From the NCBI RefSeq assembly GCF_046630445.1, contig NC_092333.1, forward strand, positions 335,493,501-335,557,500: 64,000 bases of DNA. The letters are read 5' to 3'. Below the pieces are notes generated by a model. That model saw nothing but the letters and a program-made list of their open reading frames with translations. It was not told the DNA's origin and ran no database searches. Source of the DNA: Rutidosis leptorrhynchoides (taxonomy: Eukaryota; Streptophyta; Magnoliopsida; Asterales; Asteraceae). Within the stretch, counting starts at the first letter, position 1; every line of letters begins with the position of its first letter. The position numbers and the translations under genes are program-made. Below are positions 1 through 11,542 of the stretch, in pieces.

Positions 1-2
1 AG

Positions 3-860
3 GACGAGGAAAATTATGTGTCTGAAAATTTATTAGATTATATGAAAATCAAACTCGAAGAATTTGACGCTCAAAATGAACAAATGAGAGAGTTTGCAAA
101 TTGGCAAGCTGAAACTCTATCAGACTACACACCTATTGATCTGAGGAGTCGTGTGCAAGAAAATCTCATATCATCAAATTTTGATCAATTCGAGAGCTCC
201 GAAATCACCAATTATCCCGATGATACTTTTTATTCAGTTTTACCAATTTCACAACATATCGACACATTAACCTCTTCCGATGAAATCATCGATCCATCAA
301 TGGATGAAGAAGAAGTAAGGGTGACAAACTGGTACTCTTGGAAAAATGATAACGTTGAAAATTTTACCCCCGAGACCAAAATAGAGGGACCGATAAGGAC
401 CGTTAAAGAAGAAGAATTTTCTTCGATCCCGAAATTCACCATTCCACAACCTTCCAACCCAATATTCTCAATAGACGAGTCATCTACCGAAGATGAACTA
501 CGAGCTGTAATAGATATTGACACCTCAGATTACACCCAATTGGGTAATTGAGGTGAAAACTTTGATCCAGAGAATAAATGGAAGGAAATGTTAGGAATTG
601 TCCACCCTATAGAAATATGTATGTCAGTGTATATTGATCCATTTGACCAAGAACCAGAAAAGAGACATATCCATTTACTAAAAGCTACACTTAAAAAAGA
701 ATTAAGTAGTGACGATCGGGTGAGTCTAAACTTTAATCCCATTGATATATTATACACCACCCGAGATGTAAATAACTGGCTCACTATTTTAATTCGTGAA
801 ACTTATTCTGCCGACTTCACATGTCGTCAGCGAAGTGTGGGGAAGTCTAACCCCACCTAA
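3..860 (+). pseudogene. Retroelement-derived ORF of unknown function, 5' truncated and interrupted
   Basis: One reading frame is open from the left window edge to 860 except for a single TGA at 549-551. The first part (from about 18, no ATG) is a hydrophilic, acidic polypeptide of about 177 residues. The second part, after the TGA, runs about 100 residues to a TAA at 858-860. I recognise no domain. It lies about 1.8 kb upstream of a PPT and LTR of the same strand. That places it at the 3' coding end of an Athila/Tat-like Ty3 element, where the gag-pro element at 41610 also has a small unknown ORF. It could be the end of a gag-like or accessory protein. Retroelement origin is fairly safe; function is unknown. 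Confidence 0.45.
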
Positions 861-2706
861 CGTTAAATTAGGGGTTCGGGTTAGTGTGTAACTCGTTAAT
901 AAAAATGCACAATGAGTAAGGGTAAAAGATGCATTTTCAAAAATTAGCAAACAGTTCAGAAAAGCAACAGTTTTTGAAGAAAAACATATGTGATAAAATA
1001 ACAAAAGTAATGAACGACGAGACGTCATCTATCATTCGACGAGCTTTGTAATTACAAACTGGGTATTTTTAATCACTTTTCTACACTAATCACCTCATGA
1101 ATTTATAATTATAGTCTGATTTCATGCAAATGAGGGCATTGCATGATCTCAAGTGTGGGGAAGGGTTATAAATTCTCTCGGGTTTGCACTTGGTTTATTT
1201 GCCAAATTTTGTGAAAATTTGAAAAATTTTCAACTAAATGAATTCAAAATCATGTTTATACATATTTATGAACGATAAAAACTAGGTGTTAATACCAAAA
1301 TTATCGTTACCTCGGAAAGGACATAAATTGAGAGACAACCTAAAATGCTTGAATTCATTTAAAATTGAAAAGAGGGGAATAAAAAGGTAAAGAAAGAAAT
1401 AAATAAAAGCCAAGTGTGGGGAGAATGTACCAACTTATTCAATTAAAAACTATCTATCACATGTTTCTGTAAAGTTATTGCATGTGCTTTTGTTTTGGAC
1501 AAAATTAACTGTTTTACCCGGTAAATTGTAATATAAATGGAAGAAAAGATGGATCTACATGATGAATCAATTCCATCATTAAAATGAAGTAAAGTCTTCA
1601 GAAAAGACACGCGCTTCTTGATTTAGGTCAGGAAGTTGTCGTCCAGACCAGCTGTAGGTTGACAAAAAATCTAGAAAAGTCATCTCTAAAATCAGCAGGA
1701 AATCCACGGACCTCAACATCAAACAGGGTCGCCAAGTGGTCAAATTTATCCTAGCCATGAGAAGGATTTATCTCGTAAAATGGGGAGGGCGCCATGCAAA
1801 TTAGCTTGATAAGACTAATGAATCAGACCCCCAGAAAAGGATAATCTTCTAAAAAGATTAAAAATCAGCTTTTAAGCATGATATTACTCAATCCTTGAGA
1901 TTGACCTTAAAGATTGAGAATTCAAACTCATGGAATTCAATGATATCTAAACTCGAGCTTGAACGAGAAAATATTTTGATCAAATTAAAACCGATTTGTT
2001 TTCTGAAAACCCTATTTTCAATGCGTTCATTACCATTGAACGTAAAATCCGGAGAATTCACCGAAATTCATTAGGTCACCTGAACTAAATCGGGTGATAA
2101 CCGTAAGAACGGTGGTTGCATAGCATGGTCGAAGAAAGGACCTTGTGCCAGACCGAAAAATTATAGGGTGATCTTTACTATTTCTCCTACAAAGTATAGT
2201 AATTGCATCCGACACGTTGTGGACCATGAACATCTGCATGTCATTAGATATTGCCTTAACAGTTGCTTGTTCAACGCTTTCCTTTACAACCGGACGGTAG
2301 TTTATCGAAAGGTAATATACGGAACAAGTATACTGGACGTGTTGCTTTCCTACTACAAGGTTAGCAAGTGGGTGACACAAAACCGCAAGTTTTGAACTAA
2401 AATTTTAAAATCTGAAACCCACAAAACTCATAAAAATATTTTGCAAACACCGGTGAAGGGTTATTCCGGAAAACTTATCTAGGGAAAAAGCTAGAATGAA
2501 TTTTCAAAAGATCAAATATTTTTATAAAGATCCAATTTCCTTAAAGGATCTAAATTTTCATAGTCATGTGGACTGTAAACCACATTGTTACTATCATTGT
2601 TTATACCGCCGTATTAAAATCACTAATGTATAAAGTGTGAAGAATAAAGAAGTGATTCGTGTGATTTAATTTCAAGTTCTGTATTGCTTGAGGAAAAGCA
2701 ACGTTC
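861..2706 (+). other. 3' non-coding region of Athila/Tat-like element with reiterated PPT-like motifs
   Basis: No credible coding sequence. The motif AAGTGTGGGG occurs at 833-842, 1151-1160, 1412-1421 and finally 2707-2716. Only the last abuts an LTR start. Long non-coding stretches between the last ORF and the PPT are usual in Athila/Tat elements. Confidence 0.5.
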
Positions 2707-2716
2707 AAGTGTGGGG
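2707..2716 (+). other. Polypurine tract of the Athila/Tat-like element
   Basis: AAGTGTGGGG is followed five bases later by TGATAGTGCTCC, a plausible LTR start. The same PPT type (AAGTGTGGGGG) precedes the LTR at 43620. Confidence 0.6.
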
Positions 2717-3083
2717 ATATTTGATAGTGCTCCAAATGAACATATATTTAGTCGCAATATCATCCCAATATGTAAAGCTTTTAGTTGCTATTGTTCTATT
2801 TTTATATAATATTCGTTTAAATAAATAAGTGCTAAGACAAAAGAAGAAAATGACGATTTGAAGATGCAAATGACCAAAAAGCTCAAATGTACAAGTTACA
2901 ATCCAAGTGGTTCCATTTATTGATGAGAAACGTCTAAAATTTACAAGAGTACAAGCCGCTGAACGCAAAGTACAAGATATCTACGCGTACGAAAGGACGT
3001 AGGAAAATCCGGAACCGAGACATAAACCGAGCATCAACGCGCGAGTCAACGGAGCGAAAATTACAAGTCAACTATGCACAAGA

Positions 3084-3087
<4 letters not shown>

Positions 3088-3173
<86 letters not shown>
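3088..3173. repeat. (AT)n microsatellite in LTR U3
   Basis: About 43 uninterrupted AT dinucleotides. ORFs here on either strand are simple-repeat artefacts. Confidence 0.95.
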
Positions 3174-3178
<5 letters not shown>

Positions 3179-3259
3179 TATAAATTATATAAATTATATT
3201 ATATATTAAATTAATCACAGCAGCCCACGTTTTAAACACAATTTGAGCTGGACAGCCTG

Positions 3260-3360
3260 TCCATGTGAGTGCATGGGAAATAGGCATAAAACCCATGCGA
3301 GTACATGAGCCCATGCGAGTGCATGAGATTTGCACTAAAACCCCATGCACTCGCATGGGC
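3260..3360. repeat. Direct and inverted copies of CCCATGCGAGTGCATGAG upstream of TATA
   Basis: Copies lie at 3260-3276, 3292-3309 and 3310-3327, with an inverted copy at 3341-3360 (CCATGCACTCGCATGGG). They sit 20-120 bp upstream of the TATA box and could be U3 enhancer elements or a hairpin. Confidence 0.8.
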
Positions 3361-3381
3361 ATCAAAATCAGGAATTATGCC

Positions 3382-3389
3382 TATAAATA
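3382..3389 (+). promoter_or_regulatory. TATA box of the Athila/Tat-like LTR
   Basis: TATAAATA follows the palindromic repeat cluster and lies about 660 bp into the LTR, a plausible U3/R boundary position. Confidence 0.55.
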
Positions 3390-4550
3390 CCAGGCTTCTG
3401 CTCGACGAAAAAATACAATATATATCCATCTTTCTCTCCCTCAATGATATATATATAATAATAATATAGTTTAGTTTTATATTAGTTAGTTTGGGTATTG
3501 TAATGGTTATTTTACGGGTTTTAAAGTCGGAACTCTGTCTCTGTAACACTACGCAATTAATAATCACTATAAGCTAAATTCTCCCTTTTTAATTATGTAT
3601 CGTACTTAATTTATTATTATGCTTATTTGAGCCAAAGTAATCGTGATATTGGGCTAAATATTAAGACGGGGTTATGGGGCTTTGGACCATAATTGGGGTT
3701 TGGACGAAAGACCGACACTTGTGGAAATTGGACTATGGGCTATTAATGGACTTTATATTTGGTTAACTAAATGATATCTTGTTAATTTAATATAGAGATT
3801 TACAACTTGACGTATTTATATATAACCACGTACGCTTGATCGGGTACGGTAGGTGGGATATTTATAAATACTAATAATTGTTCATTTGACCGGACATGGG
3901 GATGGATTAATAGTCAATGGACTCATTAAAACAGGGGTGGATTACATTCAAGGGAAATTGGTGTAATTGTTAATAAAGTATTAAAACCTTGGATTACACG
4001 CAGTCGATAACCTGGTGTAATCATTAACAATGCATTAAAACCTTAATACAGTTTAAGTTCCCAATTATTTGGAATATTTGACTTCGGGTAATCATTAACA
4101 ATGTATTAACGGGTAGGTAATACCCGAGAAATATTTAGATTTCACATTAATAATTTACACTGTACATTCTTCGAATCGGATTCAACAGTCATTTACTATC
4201 TTACTTACATCCACAAATATATGTATCCATTCACAGCAGAATAACCATTTTCATTCAAATTTCATATTTGGATTTTGACTAATCAGAATACAACAAGTGG
4301 CATAATGAAGAAAACATTGGACAAAATAAAATTTGTTAGAAACAAACAAATTAACTATGAGAAATTCTGTTAAGAATCCACGCTAACAAAGTCCTAGCTA
4401 ACTGTTCCTAGCTAACTGTTAATTCCTTATTACATTTATTTATCTCAATTTAATTATCGCAATTTATTTATTGCAATTTAAATTCTCGCAATTTTATTTA
4501 TTGTCAATTAATTTCTGTTATTTATTTTTCGCACTTTAAATATCGGGACA

Positions 4551-4860
4551 CGTATACAAACTTTTGACATATCATATCGACGCATCTATATATATTATTT
4601 GGAATAACCATAAACAATCTACATGCAGTAATGCTTGAGTTAGCTATACAGGGTTGAGGTTGATTCTAAAATAATATATATACTTTGAGTTTTGATCGAG
4701 TCTGAGACATGTATACAATGGGTCATGAATACGTATTAATTAATTCGAATATTATATATTAAACTATATATGAATTATTGGATTACTAATTGTGGACTGC
4801 TAACTGTGGACTGCCAACATTGGACAATTAAAATGAATTAAAATATTAATTATAACATAT
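4551..4860 (+). mobile_element. Fragment of a Tekay-type LTR
   Basis: This segment is collinear with part of the Tekay copy 1 LTR (about 28935-29170). Shared strings include ACACGTATACAA, GCATCTATATATAT, GTTAGCTATACAGGGTTGAG and a later TAACTGTGGAC. Indels and substitutions make it an old or different-subfamily fragment. Boundaries are approximate. Confidence 0.55.
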
Positions 4861-5348
4861 GAAACTAAACAATTCTTCAAGTTTGCCACTTGATTTCATC
4901 TTAAACCTTATTTGTAACTTGAAGATTACAATCCACGTTCAAACCTTTCATGATTCTTGAAAACACCTCAATGGAGAGGATGAACCAACCGCACTCCAAC
5001 TACGAAAAGAAAGATTTATGCATATAGTTATGCACTTGAAAACACTCGGAACCTGAGTAAACGTTTAACACGTATCTGTGCTAATTCCTTTAGTGTTATT
5101 ATTACCCAAAATAACTTGGTGATTCCTTTCAAAGTAGCAAATTTTGTCACATCTCCTGCAAGTCAACTTCGACTTTTCGTTCGAAACAACCTTATTAACA
5201 CCTTGATATATACGTGTGCTCTTTTATTGTTTCCGGGGAACATTTTATATTCCACCATATTACCATCAGCGTTTAATCATCTAAAAACACAATTCTCTTG
5301 AAACTACCTCGGATTGATAACCGATGATTCAAGTATGGTAGCATTAAA
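4861..5348. other. Unassigned AT-rich sequence
   Basis: No supported gene. A 61-codon frame at 5116-5301 has no recognisable domain and no ATG context that I trust. The stretch probably belongs to the internal region of the element ending at 6543. Confidence 0.3.
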
Positions 5349-5565
5349 TGCAGAGAAACCAGAAAAATTGTAGATGGTCTAAACGGCCAAAAGTTTGATG
5401 ATAAAGAAGTGAGTGTTAGGAACGCTCGATAGAAAATTTGATACTGAAAAACGAATTAAGCAAACGCTGAAGGAGACCAAGAACAAATACAAGGACCAAA
5501 CCTTGTATTTAAAGAATCCTGATGATTCTGTTTCTGATGAAATCTTTAAAGAATACCTTACTCCT
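5349..5565 (+). pseudogene. Fragment of a poly(A)-binding protein gene (RRM3-RRM4 linker)
   Basis: Conceptual translation reads GLNGQKFDDKE, then after a stop and a frameshift KQTLKETKNKY, then LYLKNPDDSVSDEIFKEYL. This is the order and spacing seen in plant cytoplasmic PABPs: the end of RRM3 (LNGKKFDDKEW), the linker (KEAADKY) and the start of RRM4 with its RNP2 strand (NLYVKNLDDSISDEKLKE). Real PABPs bind mRNA poly(A) tails through four RRMs. Only about 70 codons remain here, with no intron visible, so it is a dead relic, either a processed copy or one captured by the element. It lies about 1 kb upstream of a Tekay-type PPT, inside what appears to be the 3' internal region. The assignment rests on motif memory only. 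Confidence 0.65.
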
Positions 5566-6507
5566 TAATCGCTCTAAATCATTGCGAATGAATTTCTTCA
5601 TCACAATGTGAATCTAAAAATCTAAGATATTATCGTATCTTTCATTGTAAATATCCTCAATATTTCTGAAGATATCTTCATTCTTGTCTGATATTATTCA
5701 TCTCTTCGTGTTATCCGTATTACATCATATAACAAACTGTTTAGTTTCTATATTCTGTAAACATTCGAGTTTGAATTATGAATAATTTTGAAGTAGTGTT
5801 AGAAATTGTTGCATGAGTTAGTATAATATAATGACACTTGATCAACGTGATTATATTATAGTAAGTCATGCTGAGCTTCTAATGGAACATGATGATTCAC
5901 AGATCATAACGTCATCATGTGCCATGTTACACGACTCTTACATTCTACCTAATATATAAACATATCAAGAACACATTTTCTTGATAGTTCTATCTTTCTC
6001 TTGAAATCTGGTGACTTAACCAATCAAGATCGTGCTATTACAATCTCTCTCTTAGAACATTAGTCATGTTTATTCGAAACTTCATATCTACAAATTCTGG
6101 ACCATTATTCGCTTAATTTAAAGTCGGGAAGAGAAAACAAAAAGGATGGAACTCCTAAATATAAGGGAAATGAAGGGAGTAGATTTATAGTAAAATATCC
6201 GACAGAGAAATCGAAACAGATTATGGCATTTAACCAAAGAGGATCCTAATTTCCTTAATTACCGGAGAAACAAATCTTATTACGAAGATTTCCTCTAAAT
6301 CCTTTAAATTGCTGAAATCAACCGTGACTACGTCACCGGTTAAGACGAATTTACATTTATTCATTTCACTCTTTTGTGATAGCTTCATTCGTACTCTTCG
6401 AATAATCGAATTATTTTATCCTTATTACTCAATGGTAATAAAACTCTATTTATCAGCTCATATGAGTCATCAAAACATACTTATTGTCAGCTATTACCAT
6501 TCCAATC
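5566..6507 (+). other. Non-coding 3' internal region of a Tekay-type element
   Basis: AT-rich, with no supported ORF. It runs directly into the PPT region at 6508, so it is read as the 3' untranslated part of the element whose LTR starts at 6544. Confidence 0.4.
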
Positions 6508-6543
6508 AAATTTCGGGACGAAATTTCTTTAACGGGTAGGTAC
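6508..6543 (+). other. Tekay-type PPT region
   Basis: The pre-LTR segment TTTCGGGACGAAATTTCTTT, followed by AACGGGTAGGTAC, is nearly identical to the one before the 3' LTR of Tekay copy 1 (36718-36751). It directly precedes the LTR start TGTGACGACCC. Confidence 0.8.
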
Positions 6544-8521
6544 TGTGACGACCCAGAAATTTCCGACCAAATTTAAACATAATCTTTATATGGTTTCGAC
6601 ATGATAAGTAAAGTCTATTAAGTTGAATTTCAAAATTTTTGAACTATTTCATGGATTCAATTGACCTTCGACCATTCCCGACGATTCACGAACAACTACT
6701 TGTAGATAGTTACATATATATATAAATATATATATAATAATTTGAAATATTATTTAAACTATTGTATGATTAAATTTTTAGAATTAAATATGTAAAATAA
6801 TATGCGATTTAATGGAAACTATATTTATAAATCTATGGATTATGTATATAAATATTACTTGTAAATATATAAAGTTATATTAAATCTATTTGTTTAAAAA
6901 TATATAATATATTTGTTTTAGTAAATAAACTTGCTATTTTAAAACTGTTTATATATAGAAAGAGAATATATTAAAAATAAACGATTTCAAGCTTGATTAG
7001 TAAACGACAGTAACACTCGATTGACGTTTTGTTAGTTATAATATAGATATAGTACATGTTCATGAGGGATTGAAATAAAAGTTGAACTGTAAATCGATTA
7101 CGAAGATTATAGGTTTGATAAAAAAAAAATTTTCCTTTTTTGTTTAAATTTTAGTACTCCGTACATATTATTTGAAACATGAAATAAGTAATTAACGAAT
7201 CTTTTTGATCAGGTTTCATACAGTTAATGACCAGAATAAATAAATGGTCTTAATTTGAAAATTTGGAATTTTTCTGAATACTTTTATATGAAAACTCTTT
7301 AGCAGCGAGCACGAAATAATATTCGTAATATTGTATGTCGACATAGTAACAGGAAATGGCGGCCATCATTTTGCATGTTTTAAATTTTATTATTATATAT
7401 AATTATAATTATTATATAATATAGATTATGAATTATGAATATAAATATCTAGCTTATATATACATATATATCGATACATACAATTGGAGGAGATCACTCA
7501 ACACCCTCCACCTCCGGTCACCATTTCAGCCGCTACTCAACCACCGCCACCACCACTGCAACTTTCGGCCACCATGACTTCACCAATAACCACCACAGCT
7601 CAACCACCATCACCACGTCCATCTCTCTCTTTTCTCCCTCTCTCTCCATTTTCTTCTTTACTTGTGAACAATCAAACCCAAAACTGCTGTTGCTTTGTTC
7701 GAATGCTAAAAGAACTCGAAACTACTGCTATTGTGCAATCATGAACCACCGGTGAACACCAACATCAAACCCACAATCACCACCATACACCACGACCACC
7801 GCACGTTACTACTTCTGCTCAGCTTTCTGTGCTTCTTTTTATGTTCTTCGATCACTACTACAGCGGCTATACTCGATCATTGTTCGTGTTGCTACTGCTA
7901 CATTTTATTTCTATTACAATGACAAGAACGATGATGTTAATGAAAGTGATGATGAATAGTAGAATGATGATGGATTTAGAACGAAAGATGATGATTATCA
8001 TTATGATACGTGACGGTATATGATAATTATGCTACGATTATGGTTAGTACACGATGGTGGTGAAATGAAAACGCTTGAAGATGATGATGATGAAGATGAT
8101 ATGCATAATCAAAGATGATGACTTCGATGATAATGAGCTGAGATGATGGATCTTATGATGGCAAAAACTAGATTAGATGATGTGGGGTTGACGATAATTA
8201 ATGATGATAATAATAAATTCGGTGATGAACATGAATCGATGATGTGATCGTTCTAAACAGTTGATGTTTTAGAAATCATAATACAGAAAAAGAAACCGAA
8301 TCCTTTTCCTTCTGTTGGGCCACTATGTTTGCTGGTTTGGTTTGTAATTAAGTTATGATTGGCCACGAATTAAGTTTGCTGTTAGGCCGTGTTATCTTTT
8401 GGGCCGTAATCTATGTATCTGTTTTTCGGTTAGATTAAGACAAAAGCAAAAGGGATAGTAAAACTATTTCAGGGTTAAATGAATTAAGGTGTAATATAGA
8501 TCATAAAAACAGAAGTGCAGG

Positions 8522-8590
8522 AGTGGTCTGGTGTGTTATGTGTAAGCGGGAGGTCACGTGTTCGAGCCTCGTTCGTAGCATTTTTTTTTA
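8522..8590 (+). promoter_or_regulatory. tRNA-like (SINE-like) Pol III promoter segment inside the LTR
   Basis: An A-box-like GTGGTCTGGTGTG is followed about 30 bp later by a B-box-like GTGTTCGAGCCTC, then a run of T (8581-8588) that could terminate Pol III. The homologous place in the minus-strand solo LTR (52220-52290) keeps the same arrangement. It may be an old SINE head followed by its simple-repeat tail. Activity is not shown. Confidence 0.4.
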
Positions 8591-8616
8591 GGGAAAAGCT
8601 ATTAAGGTAGTTTCAC

Positions 8617-8761
<145 letters not shown>

Positions 8762-9453
8762 TATTGTTGTTACGTTATTATTATCATTATTATGATTGAT
8801 ATTATAATTATTAGTATTATTATTACTAGTAATAATAGTTAACATTTAATATTAATAATTAAAATTACAATTATGATTACTGTTATTATTATTGTTAAGT
8901 TATGTATTATTATTACTATCATACTACAAATTATTATTAATATCATTACATATTAGTTTTAACATTATTACTACTAATATAAAAATAAGTACTAATATGA
9001 CTATAATTATTATTATTATTGTTATTATTGCAATTATTAGGAAAATCATACAAGTTATTATTTTATTCATAAATATTAGTATTAGTATCATTTTATAAAT
9101 ACTATAGTTATTATTATTATTAGTATCATGAGTATTATTATTATTACATATTTATCAAAATCATTATCACAACTATCATTAACAGTAAAAGTAATGTTTT
9201 TACAAATATTAGTATTAATATCATTATTGTTATTAGTAATTGAATTATTAATATTATTAGCAATATTAGGTATTATAATTATTATCATTTTACCACTATT
9301 AATATTATTTTGTATTATTAAAACTATTATTATTAACATACAAATGATATATTTAATACATATAACATAACAAAATTTATATTTTATATACAGAACAGAT
9401 TTATGAAACATATATAGATATATTATTAATATATAAAGGATATAACTAATAAA

Positions 9454-9456
<3 letters not shown>

Positions 9457-9502
<46 letters not shown>
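9457..9502. repeat. (AT)n microsatellite in family A LTR
   Basis: Uninterrupted AT dinucleotides inside the LTR. Confidence 0.9.
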
Positions 9503-9505
<3 letters not shown>

Positions 9506-10439
9506 ATCGATTACAACTATGTATGTTAATAAATAAACAAATGATATAGGTTCATGAATCCAAGGCCAACCCTGCATTGTTCAGTTGTTCAATGTCGTCA
9601 TATGTATTTTTACTACAAAATACAGCATTGTGAGTTTCATTTGCTCCCTTTTTAAATGCTTTTGCAATATATATTTTTGGGACTGAGAATACATGCGCTG
9701 CTTTTATAAATGTTTTACGAAATAGACACAAGTAATCAAAACTACATTATATGGTTGAATGATCGAAGCCGAATATGCCCCTTTTGCTTGGTAGCCTAAG
9801 AATTAGTAAACCTATCTACTAATTGACGTGAATCCTAAAGATAGATCTATTGGGCCTAACAAACCCCATCCGTTATTGCGGATGCTTTAGTACTTCGATG
9901 TTGTTTTATCATGTCTGATGGATGTCCCGGAATGATAGGGGTTATTCTTATATGCATCTTGTTAATGTCGGTTACCAGGTGTTCAATCCATATGAATGAT
10001 TTTTTGTCTCTATGCGTGGGACGTATATTTATGAGAAATGGAAATGAATTTTTGTGGTCTATTAAAATTATGGAAATGATCGATTATGATAAACTAATGA
10101 ACTCACCAACCTTTTGGTTGACACTTTAAAGCATGTTTATTCTCAGGTATGAAAGAAATCTTCCGCGGTGCATTTGCTCATTTTAGAGATATTACTTGGA
10201 GTCATTCATGACATATTTTAAAAGACGTTGCATTCGAGTCGTTGAGTTCATCAAGATGTCAATTATGGATTGGATATATTTTGAAATGGTATGCATGCCT
10301 GTCAAATTTCGATGTGATGAAAGTTTATCTTTTAAAAATGAATGCAATGTTTGTAAAACTTATCATATAGAGGGCAAGTACCTCGCGATGTAACCAATTG
10401 TAATGTATTCTTCCAGATGGATCAGGACGGGTTGTTGGA

Positions 10440-10900
10440 GTTGGTATCAGAGCGGTGGTCTTAGCGAACTAGGTCTTGCATTAGTGTGTCTAACTGATAG
10501 TTGTTTAGATGCATTAGTGAGTCTGGGCTTCGACCGTGTCTGCATGTCAAAAGTTTTGCTTATCATTTCTAGTCGGAAATCATCTACTTATCATCCGTAG
10601 GAAATTACCTGCTTATCATTCTTAGTCTAGACATGTCTTACTGCCTCTATTGCATAGACAGTGTATAGATAAATTCATATTTTAGTGTATCTGTTATTGT
10701 TACCTTTGCCTGATAGCTTCCGTAGATTCCTCTGTAACTTATGGGATTTTAGTATTATATATACATATATAAATTATGTATTGCAGGGTACTAATCTACA
10801 TCCTATAATCTAATTCTTATCGAAAATCCTTCATCTGATCGTACAAGATGAATCCCTCAACCAGTTCGAATTCCTCGAATTTCGACAGCTATTCCGATAT
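10440..10900 (+). mobile_element. Tekay-type 5' leader with tRNA-Met PBS and start of acidic ORF
   Basis: TTGGTATCAGAGC at 10441-10453 matches the complement of the initiator tRNA-Met 3' end. What follows is collinear with the leader of Tekay copy 1 (30176 onward), sharing GCATTAGTGTGTCT and GCATTAGTGAGTCTGG. It ends in an ATG-initiated Ser/Asn-rich start (about 10848) that corresponds to the acidic ORF of copy 1. The sequence then changes abruptly into integrase at about 10902, so gag and most of pol are missing. Confidence 0.7.
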
Positions 10901-10902
10901 GG

Positions 10903-10966
10903 GGTAATTGTTGATAGACTGAAGAGAAACGATACGACACTATTTGGGTAATTGTTGATAGACTGA
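10903..10966 (+). repeat. Short direct duplication at the leader/integrase junction
   Basis: GGGTAATTGTTGATAGACTG occurs near 10902-10922 and again near 10945-10965. The repeated stretch encodes the integrase string VIVDRL, so the junction involved a local duplication. Confidence 0.7.
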
Positions 10967-11310
10967 TGAAAAAAGAGTTATTTCTTCCTATTTGGGGGAT
11001 AATTTCGTCGGAGACGTTAGCAAGATTGTTCATTAAAGAGGTGATATTGATACACGGCCTTTTAATGTCGATTGTTTTAGATCGAGATGCATTTTACTTC
11101 TCGATTTTAGGGTAAGTTTCATGAGGAGATGGGTACTCAATTTAAAATGAGCACCGCTTATCATCCTCAAACCGATGGTCAAAGCGAACAGACCATTCAA
11201 ACTTTGGAAGATATTCTACGGGCTTGTGTTATCAATTTTGTTGGAAGTTGGGATGAGAATTTTCCATTGGTGGAATTCTCGTATGATAAAAGTCACCATG
11301 CTATTATTGG
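10903..11310 (+). pseudogene. Chromovirus integrase core, part 1 of 3 (broken)
   Basis: Translation gives degenerate integrase strings: VIVDRL (twice), IVLDRD, then [20 protein letters not shown] and a following LVEFSYDKSHHAII. These are the retroviral-type integrase core around the second Asp and the catalytic Glu. Frame changes and stops occur before 11129, after which it is open to 11310. Here the Copia element at 11311 interrupts it; the reading resumes at 15219. Integrase joins element cDNA to chromosomal DNA, but this copy is dead. Confidence 0.8.
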
Positions 11311-11542
11311 TGATGAGGTGTGTTGGGATGAATATCGTATGAATGTGTGTAAAGGTAGAAAGATTGTAGAGAGAAAACTAGAATTCTATTCCACAACTTC
11401 CTTGAACACCTTTACATATCTTTGGCTATGTGTGTGAATGGCTCACTTCTAAGGTTGCCTTGTGGGATATATATACCCCTCGTCTATATCCCACCATTAC
11501 AAGGCTTAGCACACAATATATGCAATTCCCGGGGTCCTAACA
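11311..11542 (-). repeat. 3' LTR of the Copia-type element
   Basis: 232 bp, nearly identical to 14982-15213, with a few visible substitutions (for example ATACCCCTCG against ATAGCACTCG). The PPT lies immediately at 11543 on the element's internal side. Confidence 0.9.

Larger units (their letters stand above)
2722..4550 (+). mobile_element. 3' LTR of an Athila/Tat-like Ty3 retrotransposon
   Basis: Starts with TGATAGTGCTCC just after the PPT. It contains a long AT microsatellite, a cluster of palindromic GC-containing repeats, a TATA box at 3382 and an AT-rich U5. The right end is approximate. It is placed where sequence resembling the Tekay LTR begins (about 4551), near the string ATATCGGGACAC. 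The body of the element lies left of the window apart from 1-2716, so no TSD can be tested. Confidence 0.5.

Noticed and set aside
3072-3567. Minus-strand frames of Ile/Tyr repeats
   Set aside because: They are translations of the (AT)n microsatellite and its flank.
7484-7744. Pro-rich 86-codon frame in the family A LTR
   Set aside because: Low complexity, no homology recognised, and not evident in the homologous solo LTR.
8522-8590. A functional tRNA gene
   Set aside because: Only A- and B-box-like strings are visible. No acceptor stem or cloverleaf could be drawn.
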